A program made the position numbers and the translations under genes. Below are positions 6,708 to 12,993 of a stretch of 15,453 nt of DNA, one piece after another. The stretch lies in NCBI GenBank assembly GCA_009778275.1, contig WRKC01000094.1:1-15453 (forward strand), read 5' to 3'. Source of the DNA: Methanomassiliicoccaceae archaeon (lineage in GTDB: Archaea > Thermoplasmatota > Thermoplasmata > Methanomassiliicoccales > Methanomethylophilaceae). Under the pieces are notes generated by a model. It had not been told where the DNA came from. It was given only the letters and a program-made list of their open reading frames with translations, and searched no databases. Position 1 is the first letter of the stretch, and each line of letters opens with the position of its first letter.

Positions 6708-7092
6708 ATGATGCCTGGGGATCCGTATCCGGGAGGATCGTCCCCTCATCAAAATGAACATTGTACTTGAGCGCGTTCTCGATGCCCCACTCCGCAAGCA
6801 TCCTCAGTGCCGGAAGCAGAGACTTCCCTTTCTCAGAAATTGAGTACTCCGCATATGCGGGCGCGTCGGCTTTGACCGTCCTCACTATCAGAAGGTCCTC
6901 CTCCATCTCCCTCAGCTGTTTCGTGAGGATCTTCGGGGATATCACCTCGAGCTCTTTCATGAGCTGATTGAAACGCAGAGCGCCTTTCATGTGAAGCTTG
7001 CAAAGGATGGTTGCCTTCCATCTCCCCTCGATGATTGTCATTGCCGCATCGAGGGCACAGTCTATCCTTGGCGCACGAGGCCTCTTCTCCAT
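6706..7092 (-). CDS. HxlR-family winged-helix transcriptional regulator
   Basis: The 128-residue protein has the HxlR layout: a conserved N-terminal Cys (C12) ahead of ALDAAMTIIEGRWKATIL (13-30), a recognition helix in SPKILTKQLREMEEDLL (52-68), and the wing AYAEYSISEKGKSLLP (79-94) followed by LAEWG. HxlR proteins bind DNA as dimers, and several sense oxidants, electrophiles or aldehydes through that Cys. The ATG at 7092 is 24-25 bases from a clear TATA box (7113-7120), which predicts a leaderless mRNA; an in-frame ATG at 7134 would lie upstream of that box and is unlikely. It is transcribed divergently from the iron-sulfur flavoprotein gene at 7176, its likely target. Confidence 0.9.
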   Translation of the reverse strand: MEKRPRAPRIDCALDAAMTIIEGRWKATILCKLHMKGALRFNQLMKELEVISPKILTKQLREMEEDLLIVRTVKADAPAYAEYSISEKGKSLLPALRMLAEWGIENALKYNVHFDEGTILPDTDPQAS

Positions 7093-7112
7093 GATATTTA
7101 CTATAGAGTCGT

Positions 7113-7120
7113 GATATAAA
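7113..7120 (-). promoter_or_regulatory. TATA box of the HxlR-type regulator gene
   Basis: The minus strand reads TTTATATC, centred about 25 bases from the regulator ATG at 7092. It predicts a leaderless transcript and decides the start codon. Confidence 0.6.
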
Positions 7121-7137
7121 TTATTAATTACCAACTC

Positions 7138-7146
7138 TTAAATATA
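7138..7146 (+). promoter_or_regulatory. TATA box of the iron-sulfur flavoprotein gene
   Basis: TTAAATATA puts transcription start near 7167, about 9 bases before the ATG at 7176. Confidence 0.6.
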
Positions 7147-7149
7147 ACA

Positions 7150-7166
7150 ACTATCATTTTGATAGT
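7150..7166. promoter_or_regulatory. Inverted-repeat operator candidate (7-3-7)
   Basis: ACTATCA-TTT-TGATAGT is a perfect 7-bp inverted repeat. It sits just downstream of the flavoprotein TATA box and upstream of the predicted start site, where a bound dimer would block transcription. An ACTATA half-site like one arm lies at 7100-7105, near the regulator start. The divergent HxlR protein is the obvious candidate ligand. Confidence 0.6.
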
Positions 7167-7175
7167 GGTGACTTA

Positions 7176-7727
7176 ATGTCAATCGTCGCAATAATAGCCA
7201 GCCCGAGAAAGAACGGGAACACAGATACCATCGTGGGTGCGATGGCCGAAGGAGCAAAGAAGAACGGCAAAGATGTGAAGATGTATTATCTTAACTCCCT
7301 TTCCAACGCAAAAGGCTGCCAGGCCTGCATGGGATGCAAGAAGTCCGGTGCATGCGTCCTCAAGGACGACCACGCCGAGATACTGAAAGCCATCAGGGAT
7401 GCCGAAGGGATCATCGTTTCCACACCCACCTACTTCGGGGAAGCGTGCGGACAGTTCAGACTTCTCCAGGACCGTTTCTACAGTTTCCTCGGGCCGGACT
7501 TCGTGCCGAACATCGCCCCTGGAAAGAAGTGCGCGGTCGTCGTAAGCTGCGGGGGCGGTGAGGCCGGTGCCAGGGCCATGGCCGACAAGATCGAGGGCGC
7601 TTTGGCGGGAATGCTGAAGTTCGTTCCGGTTGGAAAGATCGTCTTTACCGGTGCTAACCCTCCGGATACCGCCGCAAAGAACGCTGCCGTACTTGAAGAG
7701 GCCGAAGCCATCGGAAAGAAATTCTAA
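7176..7727 (+). CDS. Iron-sulfur flavoprotein (Isf-like, NADPH-dependent FMN reductase fold)
   Basis: The 183-residue flavodoxin-like protein has an FMN phosphate loop SPRKNGNTD (9-17) and a second flavin loop STPTYFG (82-88). A compact Cys motif C48-x2-C51-x2-C54-x5-C60, followed by KDD, matches the spacing used by archaeal Isf proteins to bind a 4Fe-4S cluster. Isf proteins pass electrons between ferredoxin or a reductant and acceptors such as oxygen, peroxide or quinones. Some family members with similar Cys motifs are plain flavin reductases, so the cluster is inferred. Promoter architecture and the divergent HxlR regulator suggest induction by an oxidant or electrophile. Confidence 0.85.
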   Translation: MSIVAIIASPRKNGNTDTIVGAMAEGAKKNGKDVKMYYLNSLSNAKGCQACMGCKKSGACVLKDDHAEILKAIRDAEGIIVSTPTYFGEACGQFRLLQDRFYSFLGPDFVPNIAPGKKCAVVVSCGGGEAGARAMADKIEGALAGMLKFVPVGKIVFTGANPPDTAAKNAAVLEEAEAIGKKF

Positions 7728-7736
7728 ATCAAACCG

Positions 7737-7760
7737 CCCTGCCCGGCAGGGTATACCTTT
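7737..7760 (+). terminator. Hairpin terminator candidate after the flavoprotein gene
   Basis: CCCTGCCCGGCAGGG (7737-7751) can form a 6-bp hairpin with a 3-base loop, 10 bases after the stop codon; a T-rich run follows. The rest of the gap to 7884 holds only the promoter of the next gene and a weak ATATAAG at 7808-7814. Confidence 0.45.
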
Positions 7761-7857
7761 CATTTTCAAGGAGCGCCGTTGTCTCCTCATAACTGTTTGT
7801 TTGAGGCATATAAGAACATCGTAAGGGCCGGACGCTCATTTTTGCTAACTCCTAACG

Positions 7858-7865
7858 TTTATCTA
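7858..7865 (+). promoter_or_regulatory. TATA box of the DtxR-type regulator gene
   Basis: TTTATCTA is centred about 24-27 bases before the paired ATG at 7885/7888, predicting a leaderless transcript. A direct repeat CTAAC-TC-CTAAC (7845-7856) lies just upstream. Confidence 0.45.
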
Positions 7866-7884
7866 TGTTCCTACCGTTACGGAA

Positions 7885-8550
7885 ATGATGACCACCGGTA
7901 ACCGAGAGGATTATCTTATCAACATTCTCCGATTGACTGAGGGAGAGAATACCACGAAGACAACGGAGCTTGCCACCTTCATGGGCGTTTCCCCCGCCAG
8001 CGTGACCGAGATGCTTAAGGCCCTTTCGAACGAGGGTCTTGTCAAATACGAAAGATATCATGGCGTAAGCCTTACTGCAGAGGGGCTTACCTATGCCCGC
8101 CTGATCAGGAAAAAGCATCATGTGCTGGAGAATTTTCTCATCAACGTACTTAATGTCGACCGCGAGACCGCGCACAGGGAGGCATGCAGAATGGAGCATG
8201 TTCTATCGGAAGAGTCCGCAATAAAGATATGCCAGATGATGGGGACGCCCGTCGATAGCGACTGCCAGAGCTGCTCCACTCCATGCAAGGCGGCATCTTC
8301 GGAAGGCATCAACATAACGGCATCCCTCTCGGACCTGAACCCGGGCGAACACGGCATAATATCTCATCTGAAGAACAGCGACCCGAAGATCGTGAAGAAA
8401 CTGATCATGATGGGTTTCGTTCCCGGCCGAGTACTCACTCTGGATTCGAACATGCCGGATAGCAATATGACCATCGTAGACGTGGAGAACTCCGTTGTGG
8501 CGCTCCCGGCCGATCTCGCAGCATCAGTTTTCATCGATACGAACGAATGA
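7885..8550 (+). CDS. DtxR-family iron-dependent regulator with C-terminal FeoA/SH3-like domain
   Basis: Of the 221 residues, about 5-70 form a winged helix (ATFMGVSPASVTEMLKAL), about 71-140 the metal-binding dimerisation domain, and about 148-218 an FeoA/SH3-like domain (DLNPGEHGIISHL ... KLIMMGFVPG). The metal ligands known from DtxR (His79, Glu83, His98, Cys102, Glu105, His106) are all present with a one-residue shift: H78, E82, H97, C101, E104, H105. The Cys in EACRMEH points to iron rather than the manganese of MntR. An extra C127-x2-C130-x3-C134 motif lies in the linker. The protein would repress iron uptake genes when Fe(II)-bound; no feo or other uptake genes lie in the window. Its stop codon directly abuts that of gltX. 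Confidence 0.92.
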   Translation: MMTTGNREDYLINILRLTEGENTTKTTELATFMGVSPASVTEMLKALSNEGLVKYERYHGVSLTAEGLTYARLIRKKHHVLENFLINVLNVDRETAHREACRMEHVLSEESAIKICQMMGTPVDSDCQSCSTPCKAASSEGINITASLSDLNPGEHGIISHLKNSDPKIVKKLIMMGFVPGRVLTLDSNMPDSNMTIVDVENSVVALPADLAASVFIDTNE

Positions 8551-10236
8551 TCAGCGGTGCGTAAAGACGGCTTTTATCATATCTTCATTCACGCTTTCCA
8601 ACCTTGCGAATCCTACGCGCTCGAACTGGACCGTGTCGCCGCTCTCGCTGAAGACCCCGTTCTCTGTCATACCCTTAATGATGCTGCCGTCCGGCATGAG
8701 CAGTTCCGTGCCGATGCCGTTACGTCCGACCCACTGCACTGCTTTCACGCCTTTCTTCAGTATCGACAGATCGTTTCCGGCGTATTTTGCGGGTGTGCCG
8801 TAATCAAGGTTGCAGAGGTCCTTCAGCCTGACCTGCCCCTTTTCGGCGAAAGTTCTTGAGTCTTCGGATGAGATGAACACCGTCTTGCTTCCCTCGATAC
8901 GATAATCGCGGCTCCCTCTCTCCGGATGGTCCGGATGCAGAGGCGCTTTCCCTTCTATCGAATCGATGCCCTCGATATCATATCTTACGGGGTCCCCCAC
9001 GAAGAAGTATCTGTTGGAGACCGCATCTATGATGTCGCGGTTCATCCCGTAAAGATTGTCCCAGGAGAATTGGATATCCACTGATTTGATGCCGCTCTCC
9101 ACCCAATACCTCCTGATGGCTTCCGGCTTTATCCCCCTCCTTTTTATCGCCCTTACCGTGCCCGTCCTGACATCGTCCCATCCGCTGTATTCGCCGTTGC
9201 GTATGCTTTCTTTGATCAACGATGTTTTAAGGACGGTGTCGGGAATATTCACTAACCCGTAGTGATAGTAGTCTGGCTTCTTCCACCCGAAGTAGTCGAA
9301 GATATACTCCTGTCTGAGAGTATTGTTGAGATGGTCCTTCCCTCTTATGACGTGCGTCACGCCCATAAGGTGGTCGTCGATGGCGACGGACAGATTCATC
9401 ATCGGATATGCGCAATATTTGCTGCCAGTCCTCGGATGAGGGTGATCCACTATCCTGAAAGCGACAAAATCCCTTACTGCAGGGTTCGGATGCGCTATGT
9501 CTGTCTTCACGACGGCGACGGCTTCGCCCTCCCCGTAGTCTCCGTTCAGCAGTTTATCGTATCTTTCCAGCTGCATATTTACCGGGAGGCTGCGGCAGGG
9601 GCACTCTTTCCTCTCTTCCTTAAGCTCTCTCCATACGTCACCGTCGCATGTGCAAACGTAGGCTTTCTCCATCTCCACTAGCTTTCTCGTGTGGTCGTAG
9701 TATATGCCGAACCTGTCCGACTGTATCGCGCTCTCGTGTATCTTCACGCCCAGCCAGTCAAGGTCCTCGGGGATCATCGAATATGCGTCCGGATCGATCT
9801 TCTCAGGGTTTGTGTCCTCATACCTCGCTATCAGCTTTCCGCTGTATCTTTTGACATACTCATCGTTGAGCACGGATACTCGGGTGTGTCCGATATGCAG
9901 GGGCCCGGACGGTCCGGGGGCGATCCTCATCACCACTTTCCCTTCGACGGCGTTCTTCAGTTCCGGAAGCAGATAGACCCTCTCCTTCTTTTCTTTGGAA
10001 AGGAGCGAGGGGTCTATCGTCTCAAGCGCTCTGGCCTGCTCGTCGGGGGACATTTTGTTAACGTCAGACACAATGGACTCGATAAGAGGTGTCAGTTCGC
10101 CGGCCCTGGTTCTGTATTCCGGGTTCTCGCCGAGCACTTTTCCCACAACCGCCTTTGGGTTGGCGGTGCCTTTGAAGAACACTGCATTCTGCAATGCGTA
10201 TTTTTTGATGAGTGCCTCGGTACGGTCCTCCGACAT
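8551..10236 (-). CDS. gltX: Glutamyl-tRNA synthetase, archaeal GlnRS-like type
   Basis: This class I synthetase charges tRNA-Glu (and often tRNA-Gln, where an amidotransferase is used). The 561 residues hold an archaeal N-terminal extension (1-95), APGPSGPLHIGH with HIGH at 114-117, a CxC...CxC zinc-like site (C195, C197, C212, C214), and VIRGKDHLNNTLRQEYIF (297-314). A beta-barrel anticodon domain of GlnRS type is at the C terminus. The KMSKS-equivalent reads LKTSLI (336-341), where archaeal GluRS usually has a STSKI-like sequence, so the usual Lys is replaced. The ATG at 10236 lies about 25 bases from a TATA box at 10257-10264, predicting a leaderless mRNA. Confidence 0.95.
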   Translation of the reverse strand: MSEDRTEALIKKYALQNAVFFKGTANPKAVVGKVLGENPEYRTRAGELTPLIESIVSDVNKMSPDEQARALETIDPSLLSKEKKERVYLLPELKNAVEGKVVMRIAPGPSGPLHIGHTRVSVLNDEYVKRYSGKLIARYEDTNPEKIDPDAYSMIPEDLDWLGVKIHESAIQSDRFGIYYDHTRKLVEMEKAYVCTCDGDVWRELKEERKECPCRSLPVNMQLERYDKLLNGDYGEGEAVAVVKTDIAHPNPAVRDFVAFRIVDHPHPRTGSKYCAYPMMNLSVAIDDHLMGVTHVIRGKDHLNNTLRQEYIFDYFGWKKPDYYHYGLVNIPDTVLKTSLIKESIRNGEYSGWDDVRTGTVRAIKRRGIKPEAIRRYWVESGIKSVDIQFSWDNLYGMNRDIIDAVSNRYFFVGDPVRYDIEGIDSIEGKAPLHPDHPERGSRDYRIEGSKTVFISSEDSRTFAEKGQVRLKDLCNLDYGTPAKYAGNDLSILKKGVKAVQWVGRNGIGTELLMPDGSIIKGMTENGVFSESGDTVQFERVGFARLESVNEDMIKAVFTHR

Positions 10237-10256
10237 GATTGCACATTCGACTTCGC

Positions 10257-10264
10257 ATATTTAT
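10257..10264 (-). promoter_or_regulatory. TATA box of gltX
   Basis: The minus strand reads GCATAAATATGC (10255-10266), a near-palindromic box. It is centred about 25 bases from the gltX ATG. Confidence 0.55.
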
Positions 10265-10273
10265 GCTATTCAT

Positions 10274-10296
10274 CCTGAGGGGTCTTTCCCCACAGG
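10274..10296. promoter_or_regulatory. Interrupted inverted repeat between gltX and ubiD promoters
   Basis: CCTG-A-GGGG-TCTTT-CCCC-A-CAGG: eight paired bases per arm, interrupted by one A/A mismatch, around a 5-base centre. It lies between the two divergent TATA boxes, outside both predicted transcripts, so it is more likely a protein-binding site than an RNA hairpin. Confidence 0.4.
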
Positions 10297-10307
10297 GCGC
10301 CTCGGAC

Positions 10308-10318
10308 TAATAATATAT
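10308..10318 (+). promoter_or_regulatory. TATA box of the UbiD-family gene
   Basis: TAATAATATAT is centred near 10313 and predicts transcription start near 10338. This excludes the ATG at 10321 and supports the ATG at 10342. Confidence 0.5.
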
Positions 10319-10341
10319 GTATGAATCGCTTACTGTGGAAT

Positions 10342-11613
10342 ATGTCGCTTAGGGACTTTCTGGGAGAAAAGGTCTGCACGATCGGTGAGAACGTCGATCC
10401 GGTCTCGACGAAAATAACGGAGATCCTGCTTGAAGATCAGTCTGCCACTGTATTGTTTGAGAACGTGAAAGGAAAGAAGGCAGCGGGAAACATGTTCTCG
10501 ACAAGGAAGAAGATCGCCGATGCCATGAACATTCCGCCGGAGAAGATAGTTGAACACATCCTCTCCGCACTGGACTCCCCCTGCAAAACTAATGAAGTGA
10601 CAGATCCAGAATTCAAGTCCAAAACGATGAGCGTGGATCTGACCTCGCTTCCGATCCCGAAGTACTATCCTCAGGACGGCGGCCGATATATCACGGCCGG
10701 GGTGATAGTGGCCGAATACAAAGGAAAGAAGAACATCTCATTCCACAGAATGATGGTGATGGATAAGAGCAGGCTTGCGGTCAGATTGGTCCCCAGACAT
10801 CTGTTCACCCTGTACAACGAAGCCAAGAAGGACGGGAAAGAACTTGATATCTCCATCTGCGTCGGACTTCCCGCGGAGGTCCTTATCGCGGCCGCAGTCT
10901 CAACGGATTTCGGTGTGGATGAACTGACGATCGCATCTTCTATGTGCAAGGCCGGCCGCGGAAAGCCTCTAGACGTAGGAAGATGCGATAACGGACTGCT
11001 GGTCCCCGCTTCCTCTGATTACGTCATGGAAGGAAAGATCACCTTCGAGACAACATCCGAAGGCCCGTTCGTCGATATCACCGGAACATACGATATTGTC
11101 AGAGAACAGCCCGTCATCGAGATAAAGAAGATGTGGTCATGCGAGGACCCCGTATTCCATCTTCTGCTTCCCGGAGGCAACGACCATTTCCTGCTGATGG
11201 GGCTCCCACGCGAACCCATGATATTGAAAACTGTCAGGCAGGCGGTCCCCCGAGTGAAGAACGTCCGTCTGACGGAAGGAGGATGCTGCTGGCTGAACGG
11301 GGTGGTATCGATCGCGAAGAACAAAGAGGGCGACGGCATGAATGCGGTACTTGCGGCTTTCACCGGCCACCCGTCCATGAAACAGGTAATAATCGTGGAT
11401 GACGACATCGATATCTTTAACGACAGAGAAGTGGAATGGGCGGTTGCCACCAGGATGCAGGGCGACCGGATCCTCAGGATACCGGGTGCGGCAGGCTCAT
11501 CCCTCGACCCCAGTACGGAGACCACCACATACAAGGTCGGTTACGACGCAACGATACCGCTGAGCAAAGATAGAAAACCCTTTGAGAAAGCGAGGGTTGC
11601 CGACCGCAAGTGA
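10342..11613 (+). CDS. UbiD-family decarboxylase, possibly anhydromevalonate phosphate decarboxylase
   Basis: UbiD enzymes decarboxylate unsaturated acids using prenylated FMN made by UbiX. The 423 residues are typical of the short archaeal branch, which includes the anhydromevalonate phosphate decarboxylase of the archaeal mevalonate pathway; that specific role is inferred. Seen, numbered from this start: ENVKGKKAAGN (40-50), GGRYITAGVIVAEY (113-126), RLAVRLVPRH (144-153), GLPAEVLIAAAVSTDFGVDEL (175-195), and SEGPFVDITG (239-248) at the catalytic Glu. The second acid of the usual E-R-E triad is Asp here. An in-frame ATG seven codons upstream (10321) overlaps the promoter region and is less likely. 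The gene converges with purA with a 2-base gap. No ubiX is in the window. Confidence 0.85.
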   Translation: MSLRDFLGEKVCTIGENVDPVSTKITEILLEDQSATVLFENVKGKKAAGNMFSTRKKIADAMNIPPEKIVEHILSALDSPCKTNEVTDPEFKSKTMSVDLTSLPIPKYYPQDGGRYITAGVIVAEYKGKKNISFHRMMVMDKSRLAVRLVPRHLFTLYNEAKKDGKELDISICVGLPAEVLIAAAVSTDFGVDELTIASSMCKAGRGKPLDVGRCDNGLLVPASSDYVMEGKITFETTSEGPFVDITGTYDIVREQPVIEIKKMWSCEDPVFHLLLPGGNDHFLLMGLPREPMILKTVRQAVPRVKNVRLTEGGCCWLNGVVSIAKNKEGDGMNAVLAAFTGHPSMKQVIIVDDDIDIFNDREVEWAVATRMQGDRILRIPGAAGSSLDPSTETTTYKVGYDATIPLSKDRKPFEKARVADRK

Positions 11614-11615
11614 GA

Positions 11616-12944
11616 TCAGTTCCACCAGTCTTTTTTTCTGTCGATGGTGTCGTTCCTATCGGGGCCGATGCTGATGATGTCCGCGGGAACCTTCAGGTGT
11701 CTCTCTACTAGTTCAATATAAATTCTCATCTCTTTGGGAAGAGCATCATACCCGCTTTTCACGACCGATGCGGTGTCATCCCATCCTTTCCATCCCTTCA
11801 GCGTTTTATAGATGGGTTTTGCCCTCTCTATCTTCGACATCGATGCCGGGAAGTATCTCGTTTCTTTGCCGTCGATCTCGTACGCCACGCATACCGGGAG
11901 CTCCTCATAACCATTCAGCACATCCAGCTTGGTTATCGCCAGGGAAGTGAAGCCGCACATCCTGGAGGCATGCTCCGCCACAACGAGATCGAGCCACCCG
12001 CATCTTCTCCCTCTTCCTGTCGTCACCCCGAACTCCCCGCCCTTCTTCTGCAGGATGCATCCTTCCTCTCCGGATAATTCCGTGACGAAAGGACCTTCTC
12101 CGACGCGGGTCGTATAGGCTTTCAGGCAGCCGACCACCTTCTCGATGCGGTTAGGCGCCACGCCGGTCCCGGTGCATATTCCCCCGCCGCATGTGGATGA
12201 TGATGTGACGTACGGGTAGGTCCCGTGGTCTATATCCAGCATCGCGCCTTGGGCACCTTCGAAAAGAACTTTCTTTCCTTCATCCAGCGCTTCGTTTATG
12301 AGTACTGACGTATCGCAGATGTATCCGCCTATCTTCGCTCTCCACCCTTTGATCCTGTTGAAGAGCGTTTCGCTGTCGCATCCGCACCTTTCCGCCTCAA
12401 GCATCTCCATCAAGTCTTTTTTGTATGGAAGTATGAGATCTGTTTTTTCTCTGAGGGATTCATCATCGAAAATATCCCCCGCACGTATGCCTATCCTTGC
12501 TATCTTATCCTGATAGGCCGGGCCGATGCCCTTTCTTGTCGTTCCGACAGCGTCTCTGCCGCGGTATTTCTCTTCGGCGCCGTCCAATTTTTTGTGATAG
12601 TTGAAGATCAGGTGAGCTCTGTCGGATATCCTCAGTCCTTCCAGGGAACATCCTGCCTTCAAGACCATGTCCATTTCTTCTATCAGGTCTTCCACGTTCA
12701 CGACCGTGCCGTTGCCGATGACGGCCAGGTTGCCTTCCCTTACCACTCCGGACGGCAGGCCGTGCAGTTTGAACACCTTGTCCCCGACGGTTATAGTATG
12801 CCCCGCATTGTTCCCGCCCTGAAAACGCACAATGAGATCCGCGGTCTCATCCAGATAATCGGTTATCTTGCCTTTTCCCTCATCTCCCCACTGTGCTCCT
12901 ATGATCGCGAGATTCGGCAGAATAACACACTCTGCGCTCTCCAA
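11616..12944 (-). CDS. purA: Adenylosuccinate synthetase
   Basis: PurA joins IMP and aspartate using GTP, the first step from IMP to AMP. Numbered from the TTG start, the 442 residues show the GTP loop GAQWGDEGKGK (16-26), NNAGHT (45-50), VGTTRKGIGPAYQDKIAR, FEGAQGAMLDIDHGTYPYVTSS and TTGRGRRCGWLD, all family hallmarks. The start is odd: no ATG or GTG is in frame before the conserved N terminus. TTG at 12944 is the only common start, but the TATA box at 12956-12964 would place transcription start near 12935, downstream of it. A CTG at 12920 would give the more family-like N terminus LPNLAIIGAQWG. The start is therefore uncertain by up to 8 codons. Confidence 0.95.
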   Translation of the reverse strand: MESAECVILPNLAIIGAQWGDEGKGKITDYLDETADLIVRFQGGNNAGHTITVGDKVFKLHGLPSGVVREGNLAVIGNGTVVNVEDLIEEMDMVLKAGCSLEGLRISDRAHLIFNYHKKLDGAEEKYRGRDAVGTTRKGIGPAYQDKIARIGIRAGDIFDDESLREKTDLILPYKKDLMEMLEAERCGCDSETLFNRIKGWRAKIGGYICDTSVLINEALDEGKKVLFEGAQGAMLDIDHGTYPYVTSSSTCGGGICTGTGVAPNRIEKVVGCLKAYTTRVGEGPFVTELSGEEGCILQKKGGEFGVTTGRGRRCGWLDLVVAEHASRMCGFTSLAITKLDVLNGYEELPVCVAYEIDGKETRYFPASMSKIERAKPIYKTLKGWKGWDDTASVVKSGYDALPKEMRIYIELVERHLKVPADIISIGPDRNDTIDRKKDWWN

Positions 12945-12955
12945 CCGTTTTTTAT

Positions 12956-12964
12956 GCTATAAAG
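12956..12964 (-). promoter_or_regulatory. TATA box of purA
   Basis: The minus strand reads CTTTATAGC; a second A-rich element, CATAAAAAAC, follows at 12948-12957. Either implies transcription starting at or after the TTG codon at 12944. Confidence 0.45.
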
Positions 12965-12968
12965 ATTG

Positions 12969-12985
12969 TCATAACGCTGTTATGA
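12969..12985. promoter_or_regulatory. Inverted repeat upstream of purA (7-3-7)
   Basis: TCATAAC-GCT-GTTATGA lies between the trm1 stop (12994) and the purA TATA box. It could be an operator next to the TFB-recognition site of purA, or a hairpin ending the trm1 transcript, though no strong T run follows on that strand. Confidence 0.4.
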
Positions 12986-12993
12986 GGAAATAA

